NCBI RefSeq assembly: GCF_041296385.1
Contig: NC_091017.1
Location: 47,862,214 to 47,926,213, forward strand
Direction: 5' to 3'
Source: Aphelocoma coerulescens
Taxonomy: Eukaryota > Chordata > Aves > Passeriformes > Corvidae
DNA: 64,000 nucleotides
Shown: in pieces, positions 50,306 to 60,777 of the stretch
Layout: every line of letters begins with the position of its first letter
Numbering within the stretch: position 1 is the stretch's first letter
Position numbers and translations under genes: made by a program
The notes under the pieces: model-generated
What the model was told of the DNA's origin: nothing
Seen by the model: the letters and a program-made list of their open reading frames with translations, nothing else
Databases searched by the model: none

Positions 50306-51495
50306 CCTTCATACAGTCCAGTTTACAAAGGCTGAGCTAAGAGGCTTTCAGACCTTGTATTGTGAAAATATGTAACAGCTCATTGCAAAGCAGCATTTTT
50401 ACTTTTACTGTTTGATTGGATACCATTTTATCAATCAAAGATTGTTAATTATTACGTATGAATAAAAAAAAAAGCCTTTTGTTCCTTTTGTTCTGATAGG
50501 ACTGTGTTTAACTAATAGACTATCTATTTACATTTTTAAAAGAATTTTCTCTTTTAAAGACAAAGCAGTTAATAAGCAAGCCTCTGTTGTATGAGACAAT
50601 GCAAAATACAGGAAAAATTCTCTCAGCACTTCAACATCTTATGTTATGAAACTCTTCACAATTCAATTTGGGATTTTTTAGAAGTAATTTTCAGTGTAAT
50701 TTTTTTAATCAGTAGTTACTTATCAATAAAACTATCCCTAGTTTTTTTCCAGTTTCCCAACATCCCCAAAATGGACGACTTTCTGTCAGTTTATATCCAT
50801 GCAATACAAATATGCAGAAACAGCAGTAAATTATCATCATTCTTCCCTCTAAGAATTTGAGCTGTCTTGTAGTGATACTACCTATAGCAGAGAGCTTTGT
50901 CCTTTAAACTAAGCTAAACCTTATATGTTCAGCTCTGTTATGCTCAAAAAGCAATTACTAATGTAAAACTTCTCTGTTGGTTAAACTACTGACATTTCAC
51001 CCAAGTCTTTTGCCCAGTTCTTTCTTTTGGTACTTCCTTGGTTTTGATGGGGTTTTTTACTATTTTTAATCTTTGATTCCACATTTTTAAATTTAATTAT
51101 CATTGAAGCTGATTGAAAAATGCAACTTCAATGAGGGTAGAGGAGAAAACTCATTTGAATTTTGTTTATATCACAACTTCCAGGAAAAAAGTATTCCTAT
51201 CTGAACCACTTCTTAAACCTTCGTAGGGATCTGTTTCTTTCAACAGAAAGGAAATGAAAGCCTTGGCTTTTTGTATGTCTATTTGAAATCATCCTTTTAA
51301 CTTTATCTTTCTGTAGGCAAAAAGAGTAAATGAAAGAAATGTACAGAGAGCAAACCATCCTTCTGACTTTTACCAAGAAATGGAGAAAAAGAGAGAAGGC
51401 ACTGCATCTTAATCATTCTTTTCCCTCTACAAATTCTAGCTCTCTGAGGTCATACAAGATGAAATTGGCTGCCATTCCATGCTAACCTGTTCATA
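50306..51495. other. Unannotated AT-rich DNA
   Basis: Nothing recognised. An 89-codon plus frame at 50591-50860 has no known domain. Confidence 0.6.
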
Positions 51496-52705
51496 GACAC
51501 GTGGAATAAGTGAGGCTCGAGGGGACATCTTGAGTAGCCTCTTGCTTTTTTCAGCAGAGCTGCTTCCCCACTTGAGTCAGTCTGCAGCTTGCATCATTGC
51601 ATTGGGTTGTTCGATCCCACATGCACGATTTTGCATTTTACTTTTTTGAAATGTCTGAAGCTGCGTGCAGCCAATTGCTTCAGCTGGAGGTCCCTCTGAC
51701 ATGCCCCTGGCAAGGTAGGAGTAGATCATCTCACATCCAGACTGCTGGTGGAAATGTTCCACAGCATTGAATGCTCAGGAGTATAATATTCAGCTGATCC
51801 ATATTACTCATTAGACAAGGGATTCATTCTGAAATGCTTAGTAAGGTCAATATTAACATCCATTGCTCATCTCTTACCTGCAGAGCTTTTTATTTCTTCA
51901 TAGACAGCAATAAGTGTGGTCCAGAGCCATTTATCTTTAGCAAGGCCAAGATGACCATTCACAATAACCTTTCTGTTCTGGTTTCCAAAACCTTTCAAGA
52001 GGATTTGCTTCACAATTTTCCTGAGTACTGACATTAGGCTTACTGGTTGTAGTTACCTAAATACTCCTCCTTTCTTTTTTGGAAGATGTGCATAGGTAAT
52101 ATTTTCATTTTTTTCATTCATTTTTTGCATAACACTTTAAAGACATTCATGACCAGCTTCTCAACATCACCCACCTCCTTCAGGATTCTCAGAGGATTTC
52201 CAACAGCTCACACTTGCTTATGTAAACTTCACTTAAGCAATATCTAACTCCACTCACCTCTGCTGTGGGTAGTGCTTCCCCAGAACCTTTTACTAGGTGC
52301 AGAGAGCTGGGATTCCCGAGAGCAGATCTTGCCAGATCAAGGGCCAGGAGGCATAAATTTTCTTAGCCTTTGCCTTGTTTCTTTCGTATTGCCTATAATT
52401 TTCCTGAATGAGCCAAAATGCTTTATTTTGGAACTTAATCATTTGATTGCAGTCGTGTGTTTTCTCACTTCGCTCAGGATCTTAAGCAGCACTGCTTTAA
52501 TGTCAGTCAGTCAGACAATGACTGTCACATCCTTGACTAGGTCTTCCCTATTTATGTGTAGCAGCAGAGTCTCTCTTCTGGTTGTTCTGTCCAGTCTTCA
52601 TGCCAAATAATTTCCCCAATGCATTCCAGAAATCTGTGGGATTGCTTGTACCCCACTGCATTGCTCATCCAGCAGCAGGTATTAAAATTACCTCTTAAGT
52701 CTGCT
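51496..52705 (-). mobile_element. Ancient CR1/L3-like LINE, long ORF2 fossil, antisense
   Basis: Highly diverged but collinear with CR1-group ORF2 in antisense: a worn tail-like GAGGCTCGAGGGGACATCTT, then CATTGCATTGGGTTGTTCG...CACATGCACGATTTTGC, GAAATGCTTAGTAAGGTCAA, ACATCCATTGCTC, AAGAGGATTTGCTTCACAAT, ACATTAGGCTTACTGGTTGT, and finally GCATTCCAGAAATCTGTGGG, which lies on the endonuclease side. About 1.2 kb survives without a usable frame. Its divergence far exceeds that of the other CR1 copies here, so it predates them; an L3-type or early avian CR1 source is likely. Confidence 0.72.
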
Positions 52706-53285
52706 AAAGGAAGAGAAAAAAGAAATGCAAGTCACCAATGTTCATCTTAACATTACCATACCATTCAAACAAAAATTTGGTGTGTGTCCAGTGCACACTT
52801 CAAATATTCTTATCAGTGAAAAGCCCAGTGCATTCAAAACATAACAGCTGCAATGTCCTCTATGCACCTTCACATTCTCTCCTTTAATGTAACTGTTAGG
52901 AGCTGCAGCAGCAAGAGGAACTCAGACAGCTGTGTTTAAAATTTTGTGTGAGGGTACCATGCAGAGTACTCTGAGGTCTCAGTCCTCCAAGGCTATAAAA
53001 GGGAAAGTTTTAAAGCAGGCAGTGTCTGCTTTTTTCCCTGCTTTCTATTTTTCATTGGAAATACTCTCTAGAAGGGATTGCAGCCCAACCTTCCTCACAT
53101 TACTGCAATTACGCTGTGATTGGGGCAGATACAAAGAAAAGGGATCTGTCAGCTTTTTACAGTATAGCTTTAGTATTCTTCACAGTGTACTACAAATGTA
53201 TGAAAGAAGTGGACATCCTTGAAAAGCAGTGTAAATTACAGGGGAAAGCAAACACAGACAACTGACACACAAACAGTCCTTAAAG
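52706..53285. other. Unannotated DNA with an isolated TATA motif
   Basis: A 96-codon plus frame at 52932-53222 is unrecognised. GGCTATAAAAGGG at 52991-53003 fits the TATA-box consensus well but lies inside that frame and has no identified transcript. Confidence 0.5.
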
Positions 53286-53396
53286 GGGAAAAAACCCCAA
53301 AACACAACAAAAAAATCATCAAAAAAACCCACCACCAACCAAAAAACCCTACTAATAAAAAAAACCCAATCAACCAAAACCAAAAAAGCAGAAAAT
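53286..53396. repeat. A/C-rich low-complexity block
   Basis: About 110 bases almost without G or T on the plus strand, made of AAAACCC, CCAACC and CAACCAAAACC units. Minus frames across it (53180-53472) are Phe/Trp/Val-rich artefacts of this composition. Confidence 0.9.
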
Positions 53397-54740
53397 AGCT
53401 TGATTTCCCGCTTTGGAGAAATGGAATAGAGAAAAACAACCCATTCAGTACTGCACTCTGTTTCAGAGGCAAAAACTAAACAGAGGACTAAATGTCTTTC
53501 AGTTTGAGGTTTCTCTTTAAATCAGTTGACAAAAATAAGCATTTGCCAATCCTTTTCAATGCAAAATAGTAGATTAATTGAATATTAATAAATAAATTAC
53601 AATTGTGTTTCAGTACTGATTAAAATATTTAAAATAGACATATGAAAAAGAAATTTCTATTTAGCCCTTTGCAAGTATATAGTTGGAAAAGTTAGCAAGA
53701 GTTTTTGTTTTTTCCAAGAGGATTTTCCGAGCATCAATACCAACAAAGTTGAACTGAGGAAATTTCTGTTTGAAATTTATAATCAAAATAAATTCTTCCC
53801 TGGTTTGAACTGCACTGTTAAAATTTACTTTTAATTTTCCTTTTACATTTTTCTTATTCTCCCTATTTGTATAATTTTTATATTTCTCTTTTGGATTTTT
53901 TAATATTTTGTTGTTTCCAAATAATTTATTTTTTTCAGTAATTTAATTTTTTCCAAAAGAAGTAAAAGAAATTTTTAGAGAAAGAACAATGTCCAGCAGA
54001 AGAAAATCATCAGTAGAAATTCCATGCAGGCAACTGCCAAGACGTGAAGTTCAAACACCATATGGATGTAAAATTACCATATATTCATATGTCTCCTTTG
54101 GAATAGAAGATATTTTATTTTAATGGTGATTCTTTACTGAATAATATTAATAGTTATTCCATTCTTTGGAAGGGGGGAAGAAATACTAAACCAACCAGTT
54201 TATTTTCCTCAGTTAATTTTCCTCATCTGCACTTGTATCAAGTGACATAAGTGTCAAGGAATAAATATGCATGAATATGCTTTGATAAAGGATATTTGTG
54301 CATGTGTTTGAGTTTATTTATATAGTGGAACTAATGAAACAGCCCTACTGAATAGACCATCTATTGAATCTGGTCTGATATAAAAGTTCTATGAAGAAAA
54401 GTTATTCTGATTTACCTCTGAATAACAAAAGTTAACAATTCACTGTCATTTTAAGCAAAAAGGAGTACATTTTTCAGACAAAAATCTGCAACAAAAGAAT
54501 TGCAGAGTTTTAATGTAGGAATTCTGGTAGTGGCAGTTAATATATCAATTTATGTACAATTTGATGACACCCAGAGTTGGTATTACACTTAGAATGATCT
54601 AATATACCTAATATGAAGCTGTGGAAACTAAGAAATGAAGTACCCAAAGAACTGCATCATTGCACTTCAGTGATATGCAATAACAATATTCTTTTAGTTA
54701 GAAGAAAAGCAAGTAATTGCCTGTGCTCCAGATCACATTG
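53397..54740. other. Unannotated AT-rich DNA
   Basis: Nothing recognised. T-rich DNA occurs at 53820-53950. Confidence 0.6.
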
Positions 54741-54973
54741 ATTACAGAATCACAAAATGAGCTAGGTTGGAAAAGACCTTTAGGATCATCTAGTCCAACC
54801 TATGACCTAACACCTCCTCATCAACTGAACCATGGCATCGAGTGCCACATCCAGTCTTTTTTTAAACACGTCCAGGGACAGTGACCCTACCACCTCCCTC
54901 AGCAGACTATTCCAGCAGGCAATCACTCTTTCAATGAAGACTTTTTTCCTAATGTCTAACCTAAATTTTAAAG
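54741..54973 (-). mobile_element. CR1 LINE, short 3' fragment, antisense
   Basis: ATTACAGAATCACAAAATGA, GCTAGGTTGGAAAAGACC, TTTAGGATCATCTAGTCC, AACCTATGACCTAACACC, GGCATCGAGTGCCACATCC, CACGTCCAGGGACAGTGACC and CCTAATGTCTAACCTAAA follow a CR1 3' UTR in antisense. The tail belongs to a different CR1 subfamily from the copies at 6944 and 45879. About 230 bp are kept, with no coding part. Confidence 0.92.
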
Positions 54974-55148
54974 AAAAATGCCTACGTTTCCTGTCTCTCT
55001 AATAAAGCTCCAGAAGTGATAGAGTTCAGTTTGCCTTAAAAAATAAAGCTATTTTATTTAAGAAGAAAGCTCAGATAGAAGCTGCACCATCTTGAGACCA
55101 TGCTTAGGGACTTGTGATGATCGAATAACTAGCAAATGAGTTGGCAAT
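54974..55148. other. Unannotated DNA
   Basis: Short unique stretch between a CR1 and a low-complexity block; nothing recognised. Confidence 0.6.
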
Positions 55149-55234
55149 ATTTTTTGGTTGGTTGGTTTTGGGGTGGATTTTTTTTTTTTGGTTGGTTGGT
55201 TGGTTTGTTGTTTTGCTTTGTTTTTGTTTTGTTC
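55149..55234. repeat. G/T-rich low-complexity block
   Basis: About 85 bases of TTGG and TTTG units (GGTTGGTTGGTTTTGGGG, then a T run, then GGTTGGTTGGTTGGTTTG). Plus frames here (55141-55343) are Trp/Phe/Val artefacts. In composition it is the reverse complement of the block at 53286. Confidence 0.9.
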
Positions 55235-57497
55235 AGCATTCCAGCTATTCCATTTTAAAAATTATTTTACTGCAGTTTTTCTGTTTGGGAGGCAAAGACT
55301 TTTCAATCACACCTGTGTCTCTTGGCAGAGATTAGCAAAGTAATTTTCCCTAACTATAAAGATGAGCAGGCTTTAATTTCTTTAATTTTGTAGTAGAAAT
55401 CTTAACAGAACAAAGTTTTGAAGTATGAGAAAAAAGGTTTACTTTGGTATTTAACACAACAAGTTTTTCCTGGTTCAGTATTTAAATGCAAGCATTTCTG
55501 TTTGTAACATGAAAATCACAACATTATATAGAGTAGAATCTCTACTTATTAACACCAGTTTATAAATTTCTACCTTAAAACTCCTTATTCGACTGTATTT
55601 GTGGCCAGAAGTGTAACATAGCAAAATAGCCAGGTGGCTTACAAACCAAGAAAATAAGCGAGTCATTTTGAATTTTGAATCCCTTGGTTGAGACTATGCT
55701 TGCAGTCATTCCCTGTGACTAGAACAGGTAGCTGTTATGGCTTGCTTACTTAAAAAAAACCAAACAGCATAGATACTGTTGGAGACCTGGTTTCTTTTTT
55801 ACGATTGCTCCCATTCCATTTCCAATGCCATTTTTATCCAGTGCTTTTGCACAGTTACTTTAATCTGCTTTGATCCATCTGACATGCAGAAAGGCATTCC
55901 CAGTTGGAAATAAGCATGCCCATGTGTGCAGTCAATATAAATTCATAAGTGCAAGGATTGGACGGAGTAGTAATAATTGATTGGAATAAATGACACAATT
56001 CAGAAAAAAAGAAAACCAACCCAACACAAAAACACAGAGGAAAAACTATCTGTGGTCCTCCTCTCCTCACAAAAGTCCCTTTTGGGGTGTTCTAGAAGCA
56101 GTCATTTTTTTAACAAATACTGGTCCTCTCTTGTCTATTTGACCTCTCCTGATTTCTTCAGTGATGGCAGCATCAGCAACACTGTAACATTTTTTTTAAC
56201 ACAGAAAAATTTCAGGTTTTAAAATCCTCACCCTAATTATCCTGCAGTTATTATTTGACTTCACCATATAGATGTGCTCTATATGAAATGGAGATGAGCT
56301 CCTCAGCCATTGCAAATATCAGATTCATCAAGGCTCTTTATAAAAACAAGTGCAAGAAGAAAGGTTTAGCAATTGTTCTGAAAGGTACATGCACTTAGGA
56401 GTTACTCCAGGCACGCATGTGCTGTGTAGGAAGCATGAGTGAATTGGCAGACAGTAAAATTGAGATAATATCAGCATGGAAAGGACTCTAACAACATAAA
56501 ATTAGAGTCCATTTTGCTCAGCCTGAAAGTATGCACTCGGGTAGATGCGCTAGATTATCTAATGAATTACTACATATTTGTGCTTCAGAGCCCAGCAAAA
56601 ATTAGAAACCTTATGAACACTCTTCAAAATGGCTATTGAGTTTCATTAAGAAAAATTAGTCTGAGTTTTCAAAACAGCAAAGCTCAAAGATTATTCTGTA
56701 TAATTTCATTGTAAACAGCTTGTTTGGTTACTTTATGCCATATTTCACTGTACCAAATAGATTTTATCATAATTATTTTATCATAATTTTTTCATTCAGA
56801 TCACAAAGATAAATAATTTCCTCCTTTGCACAGGTATTTAATTTTATTTTTTCATTGTAGTGATCATCAGTCCCTTATTTATGACTGCCTGGTATTCCTG
56901 TAGCAAAAGGTAATATTGCTTACATGGAAAAATAGTAACAGAAATGCCTTCAAAACATCTAGCTAAAGTTAGCTGTTGGCCACTATAGTCAAGCAGCTGG
57001 AAATAAGCAGTAGACTCTGTCATGTTCAGTCTGAGCCAAGGTCTTTGAGTCAAACATATGGATTCTCATTAACTTTTGTTGGCTTTTCAGGTCTGTGTTC
57101 CATATGTATGCCAGTTGAAAACTAAAAGTATTCCATGAACTTATCTTTGCTTATTTTAACTTACATTAAAATTTTATGCACATTTTTTGAAATTTCATAA
57201 TAAATGTGTGTGAATAATATGTTTTTATTGTTAGCTGAATTAGGAATTTAGAAACAAAATAATTCATGGTACTAGTCATGAAATGTTCAAGTAGGAAACA
57301 TAAAGATTATAAAAAGATCCAAATACTATTGATGAAAGCTGAGAGACTAGATATTAATGAAGTAGATACTGCATATGTTGGATCCAGATGTAGAATGGCT
57401 CGGGTATTTCTTTTGCCAGTGTTTGTCATTGAAGGGAAAATGGGATTTATAATAGCATATTTTAACCCGCATGTATAATTAAAATTGCTAGGCAAAC
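55235..57497. other. Unannotated AT-rich DNA
   Basis: Nothing recognised beyond an imperfect direct repeat (TTTTATCATAATTA-type, twice) at 56761-56792. Open frames at 55855-57053 are unrecognised. Confidence 0.6.
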
Positions 57498-57526
57498 ATA
57501 TATACAAATATATATATATATATATA
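57498..57526. repeat. (TA)n microsatellite
   Basis: ATATATACAAATATATATAT and further TA units directly abut the left edge of the antisense CR1 at 57527. Confidence 0.9.
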
Positions 57527-58150
57527 GCTTTTCTTAAGCACCTCCAGGAATGGTGACTACAGTACCTCCCTGGGCAGCCTGTTCCAACACTTAACAACCC
57601 TTTCTGTGAAGGTATTCTTCCTTATGTCCACCCTGAACCTCCCCTGATGCATCTTGAGGCTGTGTCCTCTTGTCTTTTCACTGGTTGCCTGTGAGAAGAG
57701 GCTGATCCCCACCCAGCTACAACATCCTTTCAGGCAGCTGTAGAGAGTGATAAGGTCTCCCCTGAGCCTCCTCCCCTGGAGGCTGAACAATCCCATACCT
57801 TTCAGATGCTCCCCACAAAACTTAGTCTCTAGACCCTTCAACAGCTTTGTTGTTGTTCTCTGGACTCGCTCCAGCATCTCAGTGTCCTTCCTGAATTTTG
57901 GCCCAGATCTGGACACAGAACTCAAGGTGTGGCCTCACCAGAGCTGTCTACAGGGGCAGAATTGATTCCCTGGTCCTGCTAGCCACACTATTCCTGACAC
58001 AAGACAGGATGCCATCGACTGTCCTGACCATCTGGGCACACTGCTAGCTCGTGTTCAGGCACTCTGCCCCAAGCCTGCAGCATTACATGGGGTTGTTGGG
58101 TACCATCATCTTCATTATTGTTTGATTCCACTTGCAGGACCTTCATATGC
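57527..58150 (-). mobile_element. CR1 LINE, ORF2 C-terminal part, antisense, best-kept frame in the window
   Basis: Antisense CR1 order is clear: CACCTCCAGGAATGGTGACT, CCTCCCTGGGCAGCCTGTTC, GTCCTCTTGTCTTTTCACTG, GATAAGGTCTCCCCTGAGCC, CAGATCTGGACACAGAACTC, CTCAAGGTGTGGCCTCACC. The minus frame 57557-57925 is open for 122 codons and reads as the ORF2 C terminus (LERVQRTTTKLLKGLE, then GLFSLQGRRLRGDLIT and VKCWNRLPREV). The 3' UTR beyond 57527 is missing, with a (TA)n tract in its place. Near 58100 about 25 bases interrupt the family order. A fragment this short cannot be autonomous. Confidence 0.93.
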
Positions 58151-58770
58151 AAGGGCATCTGGAAAGATGGGGTGGTCACAGAGGAGATGTGCTGGCCGAC
58201 CAGCAGGAACTCATCACTACTGCCACCTGTCCTTTAAGTCACTGTGTTTAGCCAGCTGGAGAGAGGACACAGAATGTCCTCAATATCATGCCCTTGAGCC
58301 AGTTGTTGGGCCTATCCCAAGGAAGGCAGGCTGTCATTCCAGTTGTCTATATCTCTTGCACCAGCTGATACTCCTCAACTTACCCCCTGCCTCCCAGAGC
58401 TCTGTCCCCGAGTAGAGAGTTCCTGCACCTGGGCACACCTTCCCCAGGGGTGCTCACTGCTGCAGCCCCGTGCTGGCCTAAGAGCAGGGCACAGTCTACA
58501 GCTGACACCAGGGTGGCAGCATGTCCCCAGTGGAGCTCTGTCTGGGCACTGTGTCCACCGTGGTGGGGGCAGAGCTTAGAAAGACCCCATGTGTGGTGCT
58601 CCTGACCACCAGTGCTCCCCAAGGGCTTCTTTTATGCATGACAGGCTTGGCTGCTGTTGGTCCTGTGCCTGGGGTCTCTGTGAGATCGTGGTGGCTCTCT
58701 CAGCTGTCTCGGAGGTTTCCTCTTCTGGGAAACCCCCTCCCACTGCCAAGTCATTAAGTGCATACATAGG
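58151..58770 (-). mobile_element. GC-rich block, possibly the 5'/ORF1 part of the same CR1
   Basis: About 620 bp of markedly GC-rich DNA directly follow the CR1 ORF2 piece and end sharply at about 58770, where AT-rich DNA resumes. Overlapping open frames exist on both strands. The minus frame at 58576-58767 begins Met-Tyr-Ala-Leu-Asn-Asp-Leu-Ala and is rich in Gly, Glu, Thr, Ser and Gln, like the low-complexity start of a CR1 ORF1 protein. If so, the element lost its middle (the end of ORF1, the endonuclease and part of RT). The alternative is an unrelated GC-rich sequence. Confidence 0.42.
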
Positions 58771-59417
58771 AATTTTATGCTTGAAAAAAGAAATCAGGAA
58801 ATTTAGTACTAAAGTTTCAAGAACATCCTTATTTCACTTTGACCTGTTTTTTTTTCTAATGGTCTGATCAAAAGATTTCTGACTGCAGTGCAATTTGAGA
58901 GATTTTATGTATTGGTACACTACTTTTAATAACCAAACTGTTTCATTTCAAGACATACCAAAAAACTCCTTGCCACAGTTATCTTAAATTAAATTTGATT
59001 TAGGAGAGTTATTCCCATCCTTCCATTCAACCTTGCTTTTTCAAGATAATAGCACAATATGTAGAAATGGAAAAATGGAGCAGATAAAAATAACTCTGTC
59101 CAATCAACTTTAAAAATCTGATTTATATTGACAAAAGGAAAGAAATATTTTTTCTTTTTTTATTTGTGATTTTATGCAGTTATCTAGAGGACTAGTTGGC
59201 TTGTTGGATTGATACACTATTTTCTCTTTCTCATTTGCTCTCTACCATATCTCTGGAGATCAGAGACTTTCAGATATGAAGTTTTTAAAATAAAAATGTG
59301 GGGTTTTTTTAAAAAAAATTAGATCAGTATTGTTATGTAAGTTTCCTGTGATTATTTTTTGGTACTTCTAGTCATCTGCACTGTATGCATGGTTCTACTA
59401 AATTACAGTTACAAAAC
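58771..59417. other. Unannotated AT-rich DNA
   Basis: Nothing recognised between the two CR1 copies. Confidence 0.6.
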
Positions 59418-59514
59418 TATGTATATATATGTGTGTGAGTATATATATATAGTCCTTATACATATACACATATACATACAAATGTGTACGTATATACATA
59501 TACATGTACACACC
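59418..59514. repeat. (TA/TG/CA)n imperfect microsatellite
   Basis: GTATATATATGTGTGTGAGT, ATATATATATAG and then ATACATATACACATATACAT-type units run up to the first CR1 bases. The 133-codon frame at 59359-59760 starts in this tract and is therefore only partly CR1. Confidence 0.9.
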
Positions 59515-60777
59515 CAGGATAATCAACATATCAGGCCCAGCCAGCATGGGTTTAAGAAAGTCAAGTCCTGTTTGACCACATTGATCCCGTTTTATGACAA
59601 GGTGATCTGCCTGCTGGATGATCAAAAGGTTATGGATGTTGTCTACCTGGACTTCAGCAAAGCCTTTGATACTGTCTCCCATGGCATTCTCCTGGAGAGG
59701 CTGGAAGCCCATGGCTTAGACAGAACTGGCTGGATGGCCACATCCAGTGAATGGTGGTAAATGGTGCCAAATCCAATTGGTGTCTGGTTACTAGTGATGT
59801 CCTCCAGGGCTCAGTAATTTGGCCCAGTCCTGTTCAATATCTTTACTGATGATGTGGATGAGGGGACTGAGTGTGCCCTCAGTAAATTCAAAGAGACCAA
59901 GTTAGGTGGGAGTATTTATCTGCTGGAGAACAAGAAGGGTCTGCAGAGGAATCTGGACAGATAGATGGGCTGAGACAATGGCCTTAGTCTAAAACTCTGG
60001 CATGAGTTTCAACAGCACCAAATGCTGGGTCTTACAATTCTTCCACAACAACCCCCTGCAGCACTATGGGCTGGGGACAGAGGGGCTGGGAAGCTGCCCA
60101 GTGGGTAAAGGCCTGGAAGTGCTGGTTGACAGCTGGCTGAGAGTGAACCAGACGCTTGTCCACATGTCCAAGAAGCCCAATGGCAACCTGGGCTGTCCAA
60201 AAAATGGTGTGGACAGCAGGAAATGATTTCCCCCCTGTATTTGGCCCTGATAAGGCTGCTCCTCAAATACTTTTGGGCCCCTCACTTCAAGAAGGACACA
60301 AAGGTGCTGGACTGGGTCCAGGGAAGGGCAATGGTGCAAACTGGTGAAGGGGCTGGAGCACAGTCTTATAAGGAGTGGCTTAGGGAATGGGCAGTGTTTA
60401 CCCTGGAGAGAAGGAGGCTGAAGGGAGATTTTATAACACTGGATCTACCTAGAAAGAGGTTGTAGTGAGGTGGGACTGAGTCTCTTCTCCTAGGCAACAA
60501 GAAAGAAGACCAAAGAAGAAATCCTCAAGTTGTGCCAGAGGAGATTTGGATTGTATATTAGGAAAAATTTCTTCATGGAAAGGGTTGTCAAGCATTGGAA
60601 CAGGCTGCCCAGGGAAGAGGTTAAGTCAACAACCCTGGTGGTATTTAAAAGATCTACAGGAGTGGCACCTGAGGTATGGTTTAGTGGTGAACTTGGCAGT
60701 GTTGTGTAAACATTAGGTTAACAGCTGGACTTGATGGTCCTAATGTTATTTTCCAACCCAAATGATTCTATGATTCT
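59515..60777 (+). mobile_element. CR1 LINE, 1.26-kb 3' half with complete 3' end, sense
   Basis: The only sense-oriented CR1 here. It starts inside the reverse transcriptase: the frame up to 59760 reads ...QHGFKKVKSCLTTL..., then VYLDFSKAFDTVSHGILLERL, the conserved DFSKAFDTV block of non-LTR RT domains. A stop follows soon after (TGGTGGTAAATGG). The remains continue through CTCAGTAATTTGGCCCAGTC, ATCTTTACTGATGATGTGGA (where the catalytic YxDD/FADD-type motif should lie), AGGGCAATGGTGCAAAC, and ACAGGCTGCCCAGGGAAGAG. It ends in GATTCTATGATTCT, the intact CR1 terminus. Frameshifts and stops make it a dead, 5'-truncated copy. Confidence 0.96.

Noticed and set aside
53180..53472. Trp/Phe/Val-rich minus-strand frames suggesting a membrane protein
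   Set aside because: They come from the A/C-rich low-complexity block; the same effect occurs at 55141-55343.
58122..58867. Several overlapping open frames as a GC-rich gene
   Set aside because: Frames are open on both strands over the same GC-rich block. They adjoin a CR1 and match no known protein; a LINE 5' fragment is the simpler reading.
59359..59760. 133-codon open frame as a cellular gene
   Set aside because: Its first third is translated TA/TG microsatellite (Tyr-Ile-His repeats). The rest is CR1 reverse transcriptase that stops early.
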